DNA from: Rhizobium sp. FY34
GTDB taxonomy: Bacteria > Pseudomonadota > Alphaproteobacteria > Rhizobiales > Rhizobiaceae
Assembly (NCBI RefSeq): GCF_005222845.1
Contig: NZ_STFZ01000036.1
Location: 241,308-305,307, forward strand
Direction of reading: 5' to 3'
Length of the DNA stretch: 64,000 bases
The translations under genes and the position numbers were made by a program. Under the pieces are notes generated by a model. It was not told the origin of the DNA. It saw nothing but the letters and a program-made list of their open reading frames with translations, and ran no database searches. This document shows, piece after piece, positions 1 through 8,120 of the stretch (its first letter is position 1; each line of letters opens with the position of its first letter).

Positions 1-71
1 AACTTGGACCGGCTTCTTCCGTCTGCAGCGCGCATTCTGATTTGCGCCTGAGCGGTTTGCTCTAAGATCGA

Positions 72-97
72 AAAACCCGCCTTTTGAGGCGGGTTTT
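72..97. terminator. Intrinsic terminator, probably bidirectional
   Basis: A 10-bp perfect stem (72-81 with 88-97) encloses the loop TTTTGA. It has an A run on its left and a T run on its right, so it could stop transcription from either side. The first 70 bases lie between the window edge and this hairpin. They may hold the 3' end of a gene on the plus strand, but three short open frames end there (near 40, 51 and 65) and I cannot choose among them. Confidence 0.85.
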
Positions 98-153
98 TTG
101 TTGTGTGATCTATGTATCTGACGTGATGATGTTTTTCGGCTGTTGGCCTGTCG

Positions 154-1041
154 TCAGGGAGCCTCTTTGAGGAAGTCTGCGATAGCCCGGCTGACTGAAC
201 CCAGATGCAGCAGTGGCGCATGGCCCTGGCCGATGGCCATGACATTGTTCAATGCCGGGCGTCTTGCCTGCATGGCATTGACTGTCTCGCTCATCAGAAG
301 CGTCGAATTTTCTCCCCGCACCACCATCATGGCCACATCTGGAAACTGATCGAACTGTTCCCAGAGTGACGGTAGCGGATGGGCGCCAAGATCGGCAGCG
401 CTGAAGGCACGGGCAATCTCCGGGTCGCAATCTGCGACGATACCATCGTCCGTCTCGACAAACAGATCGCGGGCCATATCCTGCCAGTCCCCGTCCGAAA
501 GAGCGGGGAAGGCCGGTCCATGGATCTGTGTCAGATGGGTGACGGCATCATCCCAATGGCTGAGACGCGGTGCGGTTTTCAGATAGGCCTGAATGTCGAG
601 AAGCCCCTGCAAGGGCAGTTCCGGGCCGACATCGTTGAAGATGAGGCCGGCAATGCGCTCGGGCGCCACGCTTGTGAGCACATGCAGGATCAGCCCGCCG
701 CGCGATGTGCCGATAAAGACGGCTCTTTCGATACCCAATACATCGAGGAGCGCGCAGAGGTCCTGCGTTTCGGTGACGATGGTGTAGCTGGCCTTGTCCT
801 CCACCCTGTCGGAGAGGCCGCGGCCGCGATAATCGATTGCGACAATTCGGCGTGGCTTCGTCTGCGATGCGGAAATCTCCAGCGCCAGCTTATGGAAGTC
901 CCGCGCGTTGCGGGTCAGGCCGGGTAGGCACACCAGCGGCAGTGCGTGGTTGACATCCGATTCGGTGTCTGTGCCATAGTCGCGATAGGCCAGACGGGTG
1001 CCGTCGGCAGCGGTTATATAGCCCTGCTGGAAATTCTGCAT
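154..1041 (-). CDS. Alpha/beta-hydrolase fold protein
   Basis: A 295-residue cytosolic hydrolase of the alpha/beta fold. The nucleophile elbow is GTSRG at residues 111-115 (Ser113), and His274 in the motif GQGHAPLLH fits the catalytic histidine. The strand leading to the usual catalytic acid reads RGENSTLL (about 242-249). Many relatives have an Asp after the Ser there and this protein has Thr, so the acid may be elsewhere. There is no signal peptide. Substrate is unknown; esterases, lactonases and haloperoxidase-like enzymes share this fold. It lies downstream of the lytic transglycosylase gene on the same strand, about 100 bases away, so the two may be co-transcribed. Confidence 0.85.
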   Translation of the reverse strand: MQNFQQGYITAADGTRLAYRDYGTDTESDVNHALPLVCLPGLTRNARDFHKLALEISASQTKPRRIVAIDYRGRGLSDRVEDKASYTIVTETQDLCALLDVLGIERAVFIGTSRGGLILHVLTSVAPERIAGLIFNDVGPELPLQGLLDIQAYLKTAPRLSHWDDAVTHLTQIHGPAFPALSDGDWQDMARDLFVETDDGIVADCDPEIARAFSAADLGAHPLPSLWEQFDQFPDVAMMVVRGENSTLLMSETVNAMQARRPALNNVMAIGQGHAPLLHLGSVSRAIADFLKEAP

Positions 1042-1138
1042 GGTCGCGTCCCTCCCTACCGATCGCGGCAGTCTAGCGAATCGGGAGCACCATGGGGAGG
1101 CTAAAACGAATCAGGCGGTGTGTCTGACGAGGCAGGGC

Positions 1139-3211
1139 TCAGCGGCGACCGTAACGCAGATCGTTTTCAATATCCGCGCTTTGTCCCAGCCGTACCTTGT
1201 AGACCTGATAGTTTTCCATGACCCGCTGCACGTAGTTGCGGGTTTCGGGGAAGGGAATCCGTTCGATCCAGTCAACAACCTCATCGATCGACTTGCCGCG
1301 CGGGTCGCCATAGCGTTCGATCCATTCGGGCACCCGGCGCGGGCCGGCATTATAGGCGATGAAAGTCAGGATATAAGAGCCACCGAAGGCATCGATCTGT
1401 TCGCCGAGGTAATGTGCGCCAAGCGTTGCGTTATAGCCGGGATCTGTGGTCAGTTTGGCCGCCGTATAGGCAATGCCATGCCGGCTCGCGACGCCCTTTG
1501 CCGTTCCGGGCAGGATCTGAAGGAGGCCGCGTGCATCGGCGGGCGATATGGCCGCCGGATTGAAGGCGCTTTCCTGGCGGGCAATGGCATAGGCCAGCGC
1601 CTTGCCTGAGCCTTCGATATTGGCCGTCGGGGGAATAACGCCAACGGGGAAGGCGAGCGCTGCGACATCGATGCCGCGGTTGAAAGCCGTCTTGCCGATT
1701 TCCAGGGACAGCGCGTGGTTGCGGTTGCGTTCTGCACGGGCGGCGAGGATTGCCAGTTCGCCGGGGCTGGTCATATCGTCGGCAAGCGCGCGGTAGAGCG
1801 CATCGGCTCGTTGGCTATGGCCTGCCGCGTCCAGCCGGTCGATGGCGCGCACGGCTTCTCTCGAGGCAAAGTCGCGACGGTCCGCCTCGGTCGGGGAGGG
1901 GTAGGAGACATCGAGTGTCTTCATGTTGAGCCGCGAGGCGGCCAACTGCCCATAAAAGGTCGCCGAATAGCGCGCTGCTTTCTGATAATAGTCGGCGGCC
2001 TTGCCAGGCCCGCCAGCCTCTGCCGAGCGGCCAAGCCAGTAGAGCCCGCGCGACGCAGAGAGCGGCCGCGAGGAGGCGGCAAGAATGCGCTCGAAATGGC
2101 GGGAGGCGGTGGCGGGATCGCGCAAAGATCGCAGCGCATACCAGCCGGCATGAAATTCGGCATCGGCAATGTCGGCAGCGCTTTTTGCCGTATGGCCGGC
2201 CACGATCCGGTAAGCGTTTTGAAAATCGCCCTGGTCGGCAAGGCCGCGCGCCACGATGCGCCGCTCGTTCCACCATTCGCTGGCATTGACCAGTTCGGAT
2301 GTGTCGCGTGGTGCAGCTTCCAGTAGACGTGCTGCCTCGCTATAGCGATCCTGCTGGCGCAGAAACTCGATGCGCACGAAAAGATAGGCCGTGTCGCGTC
2401 CCCAGGCGGGGGCTGCGGCGTTGATCAGGGCTTCGGCATTCTTGGCACGCCCCGCAACGGCACTCCAGGCCGCATAAAGCGACTGCGCCTTGCCCAGATC
2501 GCCAAACCGTTTCGCCTGTGCCGTGCGGCCGCGATACATAAGGTAATCCATACGCGCCTTGTGCATGGAAGGTGTGATCAAGCCGGCGAATTCCTTCAGG
2601 ATCGCATCTTCCAACTCCTTGTCGAGCGCGTTGCCGACCCAGAAGGGTCGCAGAACCGTTGCGGCCTGGCTGCTCTTGCCTGTGGCCACCAAGGCACGGG
2701 CAAGCGTGATGGCGCCCTGCGGGGTTTCGGGACTGGTGCGGCCAAAGGCTGCCAGAACATCGGCGGCTGGCGGATTTTCCTGAAACAGCGCCCGTTCGGA
2801 ATTGGCGCGCAGCCGGTTCAAGCCGGGCCAACCAACCAGTTCCTGGCGGGCGGCAGCAATCTCGTGCGACGGCACGCTGCGCAGTCCCGATGTGGCGATG
2901 GCCCAGGTGAGAAGATGCCGATCGAGCGAACCCTGCGGCAGCGAATCGCGTACGGAAAGTGCGCCTTCTGCATCGCGGGCCGATAGCGCATCAAGGCCCG
3001 ATGCCAAGACCTGCGCCGAAGCCTGTGGCGCACCCTGGGCGGAAGGGCGTGGAATGGCGCCGGTAATCTCCGGGGATGGCATGGCGGCGGACCGTACGGT
3101 ATCGGGCCGGGTCAAAGGCAAAGGAAGCCTTCCATCCGGCAGCGTTGCTGCCGCAAGAGCGCCTGCGCTTGCTGAAAGCAGCAGGCCAGCTATCCAAAGC
3201 GACTTTCTCAT
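1139..3211 (-). CDS. Soluble lytic murein transglycosylase, Slt70 type
   Basis: A 690-residue periplasmic enzyme that cleaves glycan strands of peptidoglycan to give 1,6-anhydromuramyl ends. It starts with a clear Sec signal peptide (residues 1-21, ending GALAAA). The middle is alpha-helical and rich in Ala and Arg, like the superhelical ring of Slt70. The SLT catalytic domain is at about 540-690. The catalytic Glu547 lies in the motif ARQESAF, and the later motifs GLLQILP and AYNAGP match the family. Length matches Slt70-like proteins. It is divergent from dapA with about 220 bases between them, so each probably has its own promoter. Which peptide substrates or partners it uses cannot be told. 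Confidence 0.93.
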   Translation of the reverse strand: MRKSLWIAGLLLSASAGALAAATLPDGRLPLPLTRPDTVRSAAMPSPEITGAIPRPSAQGAPQASAQVLASGLDALSARDAEGALSVRDSLPQGSLDRHLLTWAIATSGLRSVPSHEIAAARQELVGWPGLNRLRANSERALFQENPPAADVLAAFGRTSPETPQGAITLARALVATGKSSQAATVLRPFWVGNALDKELEDAILKEFAGLITPSMHKARMDYLMYRGRTAQAKRFGDLGKAQSLYAAWSAVAGRAKNAEALINAAAPAWGRDTAYLFVRIEFLRQQDRYSEAARLLEAAPRDTSELVNASEWWNERRIVARGLADQGDFQNAYRIVAGHTAKSAADIADAEFHAGWYALRSLRDPATASRHFERILAASSRPLSASRGLYWLGRSAEAGGPGKAADYYQKAARYSATFYGQLAASRLNMKTLDVSYPSPTEADRRDFASREAVRAIDRLDAAGHSQRADALYRALADDMTSPGELAILAARAERNRNHALSLEIGKTAFNRGIDVAALAFPVGVIPPTANIEGSGKALAYAIARQESAFNPAAISPADARGLLQILPGTAKGVASRHGIAYTAAKLTTDPGYNATLGAHYLGEQIDAFGGSYILTFIAYNAGPRRVPEWIERYGDPRGKSIDEVVDWIERIPFPETRNYVQRVMENYQVYKVRLGQSADIENDLRYGRR

Positions 3212-3433
3212 CCACTCACCCGCGACACGACGTAATCCGTATGTTTACTTAGCCGTCGGTCTGCTTAACGGAACCTTACCAGAATGCCGCAAGCCGACCG
3301 ATTGCGCCATCACGATCTGTTGCAAAACACCAAAGACCACGCTTGTCGTCCCATGGGCACCGCTTTATGGTGCGCCCCTCATAAGCAATTAATACGGCCG
3401 AACAATGAAGTGCGGTCGATGGGGAGTCTTCGC

Positions 3434-4318
3434 ATGTTCAAAGGGTCCATGCCCGCGCTTGTCACACCTTTCACCGACGCGGGTGCGGTTGACGAGGCGG
3501 CTTTCGCTGCCCACGTCGAGTGGCAGATCACCGAGGGAAGCACCGGTCTTGTGCCTGTCGGCACGACAGGCGAATCGCCGACGCTCTCGCATGATGAGCA
3601 TAAGCGGGTGATCGAGATCTGTATCGAAGTGGCGGCCAAGCGCGTGCCGGTGATTGCCGGCGCCGGTTCGAACAATACGCGCGAGGCGATCGAGCTTGCC
3701 CAGCATGCGCAGGAGCAGGGCGCCGATGGTCTTCTGGTCGTCACGCCCTATTACAACAAGCCGACGCAGAAGGGCCTGTTTGCGCATTACAGCGCGATTG
3801 CGCAAGCTGTCCATCTGCCGATCATCATCTACAATATCCCGCCGCGCTCGGTCATCGACATGTCGCCGGAAACCATGGGCGCGCTCGTCAAGGCACACAA
3901 GAACATTGTCGGCGTGAAAGATGCCACCGGCAAGCTGGAGCGCGTGTCCGAGCAGCGCATCACCTGCGGCAAGGATTTCATCCAGCTGTCCGGTGAAGAC
4001 GGCACTGCGCTTGGCTTCAATGCCCATGGCGGCGTCGGCTGCATTTCGGTCACGGCCAATGTCGCGCCGCGCCTCTGCGCTGAATTCCAGCAGGCAACCC
4101 TTGCCGGTGATTACGCCAAGGCGCTCGAATACCAGGACCGTCTGATGCCGCTGCACAAGGCGATCTTCCTTGAGCCGGGCGTCTGCGGCGCCAAATATGC
4201 GCTGGCGCGCACCCGCGGGCTGAACCGCACGGTGCGCTCGCCGCTGATGTCGACTCTGGAGCCGGGCACGGAAGCTGCGATCGATGCAGCGCTTCAGCAT
4301 GCGGGCCTGTTGAACTGA
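3434..4318 (+). CDS. dapA: 4-hydroxy-tetrahydrodipicolinate synthase
   Basis: DapA condenses pyruvate with aspartate semialdehyde, the first step committed to lysine and diaminopimelate. The 294-residue TIM barrel carries the Schiff-base Lys162 in GVKDATG, Tyr133 in IIYNIPPRS, the pyruvate-binding GTTGE at 43-47 and the Tyr106-Tyr107 pair. I chose the ATG at 3434 because GGGGAG stands about eight bases upstream and the resulting length is typical. An in-frame ATG at 3419 would add five residues. A hairpin follows the stop, and smpB comes next on the same strand, as is common in Rhizobiaceae. Confidence 0.97.
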   Translation: MFKGSMPALVTPFTDAGAVDEAAFAAHVEWQITEGSTGLVPVGTTGESPTLSHDEHKRVIEICIEVAAKRVPVIAGAGSNNTREAIELAQHAQEQGADGLLVVTPYYNKPTQKGLFAHYSAIAQAVHLPIIIYNIPPRSVIDMSPETMGALVKAHKNIVGVKDATGKLERVSEQRITCGKDFIQLSGEDGTALGFNAHGGVGCISVTANVAPRLCAEFQQATLAGDYAKALEYQDRLMPLHKAIFLEPGVCGAKYALARTRGLNRTVRSPLMSTLEPGTEAAIDAALQHAGLLN

Positions 4319-4327
4319 ACCTATGAG

Positions 4328-4358
4328 GCCGGACGCTGCCCTGCGGATGTCCGGCTTC
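4328..4358 (+). terminator. Candidate dapA terminator
   Basis: GCCGGAC (4328-4334) pairs with GTCCGGC (4349-4355) ten bases after the dapA stop, and a T-rich stretch (TTCCCTTT) follows. The loop is long (14 bases) and the T run is broken, so termination may be partial. Confidence 0.55.
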
Positions 4359-4457
4359 CCTTTGGGCGCTCGACACACTACATAGGTGAAAACAGCTGCC
4401 ATTCCGGCGGCACATCGGGCCACCAGACCCCAAGCGGGCGGAGATAACCAGACATCC

Positions 4458-4934
4458 ATGGCACCCAAAGGCAGCCAGCGCACCATCAACAAGATCGTTG
4501 CGGAAAACCGCAAGGCGCGCTTCAACTATGAAATCATCGATACATATGAAGCGGGCATCGTTCTGACGGGCACCGAGGTCAAGTCTCTGCGCGAAGGCAA
4601 GGCGAATATTGCCGAATCCTATGCCTCTGATGAAGGCAATGAGATCTGGCTGATCAATTCGCATCTGCCGGAATATCTGCAGGCCAATCGCTTCAACCAC
4701 GAGCCCCGCCGGCGCCGCAAGCTGCTGCTCGGCAAGCGCGAGATCAATCGTCTGCGTGTCGGTATTAACCGCGAAGGCATGACGCTCGTGCCGTTGAAGA
4801 TCTACTTCAACGAGAAGGGCCGTGCGAAGCTGGAACTGGCGCTGGCCAAGGGCAAGAAGCTGCACGACAAGCGCGAGACTGAGAAGGAACGCGACTGGAA
4901 CCGGCAGAAGAGCCGGCTCTTGAAGACCGGCTGA
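4458..4934 (+). CDS. smpB: SsrA-binding protein SmpB
   Basis: SmpB carries tmRNA to stalled ribosomes for trans-translation. The 158-residue protein has the family features in order: [18 protein letters not shown] (about 35-52), NSHLPEY, the RRRRKLLL basic stretch, and the C-terminal basic tail [16 protein letters not shown] that mimics an mRNA in the ribosome. The ATG at 4458 gives the standard beginning [12 protein letters not shown]. Upstream in-frame codons add sequence not seen in the family. The tmRNA gene itself was not recognised in the window. Confidence 0.97.
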   Translation: MAPKGSQRTINKIVAENRKARFNYEIIDTYEAGIVLTGTEVKSLREGKANIAESYASDEGNEIWLINSHLPEYLQANRFNHEPRRRRKLLLGKREINRLRVGINREGMTLVPLKIYFNEKGRAKLELALAKGKKLHDKRETEKERDWNRQKSRLLKTG

Positions 4935-4968
4935 CGGTCCGCTCCCTATATCGACTTCGGAAATGATC

Positions 4969-4995
4969 AGCCGGAATGCGCGCATTCCGGCTTTT
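4969..4995. terminator. Intrinsic terminator after smpB
   Basis: A 24-base perfect palindrome (4969-4992, AGCCGGAATGCG and its complement) is followed by TTTTG. It lies between the convergent smpB and DUF1127 genes, about 35 bases after the smpB stop. Confidence 0.85.
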
Positions 4996-5014
4996 GTCGT
5001 TTCAAATCAAGGCC

Positions 5015-5308
5015 TCAGCGACCTCTCATGCCGATGGCAAGATAGAGTGCGTCCTGATGCGCCTGCCGCAGCCGGGCTTCCTGCCGGGCGCTGCGGCTTA
5101 TAGCTTCATGCACGGTCGGATGTCCGTCATCCAGCCCGATATCCTGCATCTGATAGTCGCTGAGATCACGGATGGAATTACCGGTCCGGCGCCGTGTCAG
5201 GCCTCGCACAACCAGGCTCAGCCAGCGCATGCCCAAGGTCACTTGATTGCGGGTGTTCCGCTGGGCCTGGTCGGAGGGGCTTTGATCGGCTTGGTCGGTC
5301 GTGCACAT
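5015..5308 (-). CDS. DUF1127 domain small protein
   Basis: A 97-residue protein whose centre (about 30-60) matches DUF1127: a basic WLSLVVRGLTRRRT stretch followed by IRDLSDYQMQDIGL. DUF1127 proteins are small, Arg-rich and abundant in Rhizobiaceae. In Agrobacterium some take part in phosphate, carbon and RNA turnover, but the role of this one is unknown. The start at 5308 has AGGATCAGGATC just upstream. It has an N-terminal Gln/Asp-rich extension of about 25 residues. The gene is monocistronic, facing smpB and separated by 207 bases from ada. Confidence 0.85.
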   Translation of the reverse strand: MCTTDQADQSPSDQAQRNTRNQVTLGMRWLSLVVRGLTRRRTGNSIRDLSDYQMQDIGLDDGHPTVHEAISRSARQEARLRQAHQDALYLAIGMRGR

Positions 5309-5515
5309 GATCCTGATCCTTGTCGGTGAGGCACGAAAACGGGCAACCTCTCCGCCGGTCAGGCAGAAAGGAAACGGGTGAAGGTTTGAGGGTTGATGAA
5401 GGGGTTAAGTACAGCCAAAAGGTGAATTTGTGGGAGGAAATTCACATCTTCTGTGACGGCGGCAAACTGCCGCACAAGGGGGCATTCGTCCAGTGAATGT
5501 TGGAAATGCTTTTGA

Positions 5516-6595
5516 TCAGCGGATTTGATGGGTTCCGGCTGCCATCCCTTGCATCTGCTGTTCGTGCCGAATCAGCCATTGCTTGCGCCAGAGACCGCCG
5601 CCATAGCCGGTGAGGCTTCCGTCGGCGCCGATGACGCGGTGGCAGGGAATGATCACAGCGATCTGATTGGCGCCATTGGTGCGGGCAACAGCCCTGACAG
5701 CGCTCGGTCTGCCCAGTGACGCGGCAAGGCTCGAATAACTCTGGCTCTGACCGGCAGGAATTGCCTGCAGGGCGCGCCAGACATCACGTTCGAATGGCGT
5801 GCCATGGCTTCCGATTCGCACCGTGAACGTGCCCGCGCGTCCGGCGAAATAGTCTGCCAATTCCTCTTCGACCTGCTCTGTGACGATGGTACGGCCCATG
5901 ATGATGCCATGACCGGAGCGCTGTTGCAGGCGCTTCAACTCGGTAGGCAAGGCGGGGCGATCGGCAAATTCCAGCAGATGCAGAGCATGTTCGCAGGCAA
6001 TGCACAGCATTGGCCCGATCGACGTCTCGATCCAATGCGCCTTCATCAGGCTCTGGGAGCGAATAGCCTGAGGCGTGGCTCCCAGCAACTGATTGATGGC
6101 ACTGCGAAAGCCGCTACCGGACTCAAATCCGGCATCGAGTTGCGCTTCGATCACGGATGCGCCCTCATGCAATGTCATGGTGGCCGAGCTGATACGCCGT
6201 AACCTGGCAATCTCAAGAAAACTCATACCAAAACGCCGTTTGAAGGCTCGCCTGACCGTGGACGTGTCATGGCCAAGCGCGACGATGTCTCTCTCTGTCC
6301 GGCGTCTTGCCGGTTCGGCATCCAACGCGGACAGAAGCCCGGTCACTGCCGGATCCGTATCGCCGTAGCGCAGCATGGGACGACAACGCTTGCAGGGACG
6401 AAAGCCGGCCTCCAGGCAGGCTGCAATTGCTGTCTCGAAGCGGCAATTGTCCCGGCGCGGTTTCCGTGCAGGGCAGGTGAGTCGGCAGAAAATGCCGGTC
6501 GAGGTCACGCAGACAAAGGCAAAGCCTTCATAGGCTGCATCGCGGCAGAGAAGCGCTTGATAAAGGGTGTCGTCATCGGGGCGAGTGAGCATCAT
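5516..6595 (-). CDS. ada: Ada: methyl-DNA repair methyltransferase and transcriptional activator
   Basis: A full-length bifunctional Ada of 359 residues. The N-terminal zinc domain has the four cysteines at 37, 41, 68 and 71, spaced as in E. coli Ada; Cys37 would take the methyl group from methylphosphotriesters. An AraC-type helix-turn-helix follows (about 85-180). The C-terminal O6-methylguanine methyltransferase domain has the acceptor Cys318 in the motif IIPCHRVIG. By analogy, methylation at the first site turns the protein into an activator of its own gene. No alkB or alkA is adjacent, so any other target genes must lie elsewhere. Confidence 0.95.
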   Translation of the reverse strand: MMLTRPDDDTLYQALLCRDAAYEGFAFVCVTSTGIFCRLTCPARKPRRDNCRFETAIAACLEAGFRPCKRCRPMLRYGDTDPAVTGLLSALDAEPARRRTERDIVALGHDTSTVRRAFKRRFGMSFLEIARLRRISSATMTLHEGASVIEAQLDAGFESGSGFRSAINQLLGATPQAIRSQSLMKAHWIETSIGPMLCIACEHALHLLEFADRPALPTELKRLQQRSGHGIIMGRTIVTEQVEEELADYFAGRAGTFTVRIGSHGTPFERDVWRALQAIPAGQSQSYSSLAASLGRPSAVRAVARTNGANQIAVIIPCHRVIGADGSLTGYGGGLWRKQWLIRHEQQMQGMAAGTHQIR

Positions 6596-6721
6596 GATGT
6601 CACTCTAGCGCCATGCGATTGCACCCGCCGCCGAAAATCGGGCGCCTACTGTGCAAATCTCATCGTAATGAACGAAAGCCCCGGCGGAGGACGAGCAACC
6701 GCCGGGAGCCTCCAGATCCTA

Positions 6722-7300
6722 TTAGTCTTCCGTGGGTTCCACGACCGGCTCCGGCACACGTTGCACGCGCTCGGAAGGATCACGACCGATTTCCGCCTTC
6801 AGCGAGATGAGGTCGATAAAGTGGTCCGACTGGCGGCGCAGGTCATCGGCAATCATCGGCGGCTGGGTTGCCATGGTGGAGACGACGGAGACCTTGCGGC
6901 CCTTGCGCTGAAGCGCCTCGACCAGCGTGGTGAAATCGCCGTCACCGGAAAACAGTACGAGGTGATCGACGGTCTCCGACTGTTCCATGGCGTCGATGGC
7001 CAGTTCGATGTCCATATTGCCCTTCACCTTGCGGCGGCCCATGGAATCGGTAAACTCCTTGGCGGGCTTGGTGACAACCTTATAGCCGTTGTAATCCAGC
7101 CAATCGATCAGCGGGCGAATCGACGAATATTCCTGGTCCTCTATCAGGGCGGTGTAATAATAGGCTCGCAGCAGGTAGCCGCGCTTCTGAAATGCTTTCA
7201 GCAGTTTGCGATAATCGATGTCAAAGCCAAGGCTTTTCGATGCCGCATAAAGGTTTGCGCCGTCAATGAAGAGTGCAATCTTCTCTCTTGGGTCGAACAT
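6722..7300 (-). CDS. NYN (LabA/DUF88) domain protein, putative nuclease
   Basis: A 192-residue protein of the NYN superfamily, a PIN-like fold linked to RNA cleavage. Acidic residues expected in the metal site are present: Asp13 in FIDGANLY, Asp97 in NMDIELAIDAM, and Asp120/Asp122 in FSGDGDF. The C-terminus (about 168-192) is acidic and probably disordered. The start has a strong Shine-Dalgarno sequence (GGAGGACAT). It is divergent from rpoZ, a neighbourhood I recall as common in Rhizobiaceae. The RNA target is unknown. Confidence 0.88.
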   Translation of the reverse strand: MFDPREKIALFIDGANLYAASKSLGFDIDYRKLLKAFQKRGYLLRAYYYTALIEDQEYSSIRPLIDWLDYNGYKVVTKPAKEFTDSMGRRKVKGNMDIELAIDAMEQSETVDHLVLFSGDGDFTTLVEALQRKGRKVSVVSTMATQPPMIADDLRRQSDHFIDLISLKAEIGRDPSERVQRVPEPVVEPTED

Positions 7301-7586
7301 ATGTCCTCCATCCCCCTAAAATACATTGGGTATCGCTCAGTATGAAATAGTTTGTCGAAACTTTACGTTTCGGGACAAGATTAAGCGCGATACATTATGA
7401 CTTATTCATATAAATTCATTTACGTGACGATTCGGAAAACTCCAAGCAACCGCAGGTTGAGTTTACTGGAGATTTTGAGGCCGTGGCTCTGCTATTCAGG
7501 GGTGGCGGAGGAAAAACTTGAATTTAGCGTTCAATCCCTGTATCGGGCATGCTAAATCCTGAAATAGCGACCGCAAAGGACAGGCA
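7301..7586. promoter_or_regulatory. Divergent intergenic region between the NYN gene and rpoZ
   Basis: This 286-base gap must hold promoters for both flanking genes. An imperfect hairpin lies at 7352-7378 (TTGTCGAAAC against GTTTCGGGACAA, two bases bulged). An AT-rich block follows at about 7381-7430. A weak candidate rpoZ promoter is TTGAAT at 7518 and TATCGG at 7541 with a 17-base spacer. No gene is visible in it. Confidence 0.4.
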
Positions 7587-8000
7587 ATGGCCCGTGTCAC
7601 AGTAGAAGATTGCATCGACAAAGTCGATAACCGTTTCGAGCTGGTGCTGCTTGCTAGCCACCGCGCACGGCAGATCTCCCAGGGCGCATCGATCACGATC
7701 GATCGCGACAACGATAAGAATCCGGTTGTGGCGCTACGCGAAATCGCCGACGAAACCCTGTCGCCCGACGACCTGAAGGAAGACCTCATCCACTCGCTGC
7801 AGAAGCATGTGGAAGTCGACGAGCCCGAGCCCGATCCGTCGAGCCTGATTTCCGCCAATGGCGGCGCATCGGCTGGTGGAGACAAGGGTCTGGACGAAGA
7901 CGACATGCCGGAAACCGTTACTTTCGACCAGATGTCGGAAGAAGAGCTGCTGGCTGGCATCGAAGGTCTGGTTCCGCCGGAAAAGAGCGACGATTACTGA
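7587..8000 (+). CDS. rpoZ: RNA polymerase omega subunit
   Basis: The 137-residue omega subunit helps assemble and stabilise RNA polymerase and forms part of a ppGpp site in proteobacteria. The N-terminal 65 residues are the conserved domain: [23 protein letters not shown] is reduced to key motifs VEDCID, RFELV, RARQI and [11 protein letters not shown]. The remaining residues form an acidic tail ([16 protein letters not shown]), typical of alphaproteobacterial omega. The start has AAGGACAGGCA upstream. It stands just before rsh, linking ppGpp synthesis with its target enzyme. Confidence 0.96.
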   Translation: MARVTVEDCIDKVDNRFELVLLASHRARQISQGASITIDRDNDKNPVVALREIADETLSPDDLKEDLIHSLQKHVEVDEPEPDPSSLISANGGASAGGDKGLDEDDMPETVTFDQMSEEELLAGIEGLVPPEKSDDY

Positions 8001-8051
8001 CGATTACCAATCGTCAATGCTGTCGCATTAAATCGCTTGTCTATATGCTCA

Positions 8052-8087
8052 TGGCTGCGCCAGTCTCCCGATTGGCGCGCCATTTTT
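8052..8087 (+). terminator. rpoZ terminator
   Basis: TGGC(T)GCGCCA at 8052-8062 pairs with TGGCGCGCCA at 8073-8082 with one bulged T, followed by TTTTT. It lies in the 120-base gap before rsh, so rsh transcription may depend on read-through or a separate promoter close to its start. Confidence 0.75.
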
Positions 8088-8120
8088 ATTTTCTAGTGTG
8101 TTGTAAGGAACTCCCACGGC

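Noticed and set aside
6269-7345. Long plus-strand open frame of 358 codons opposite ada and the NYN gene
   Set aside because: It is the antisense of two well-identified genes and matches no family; long shadow frames are expected at high GC.
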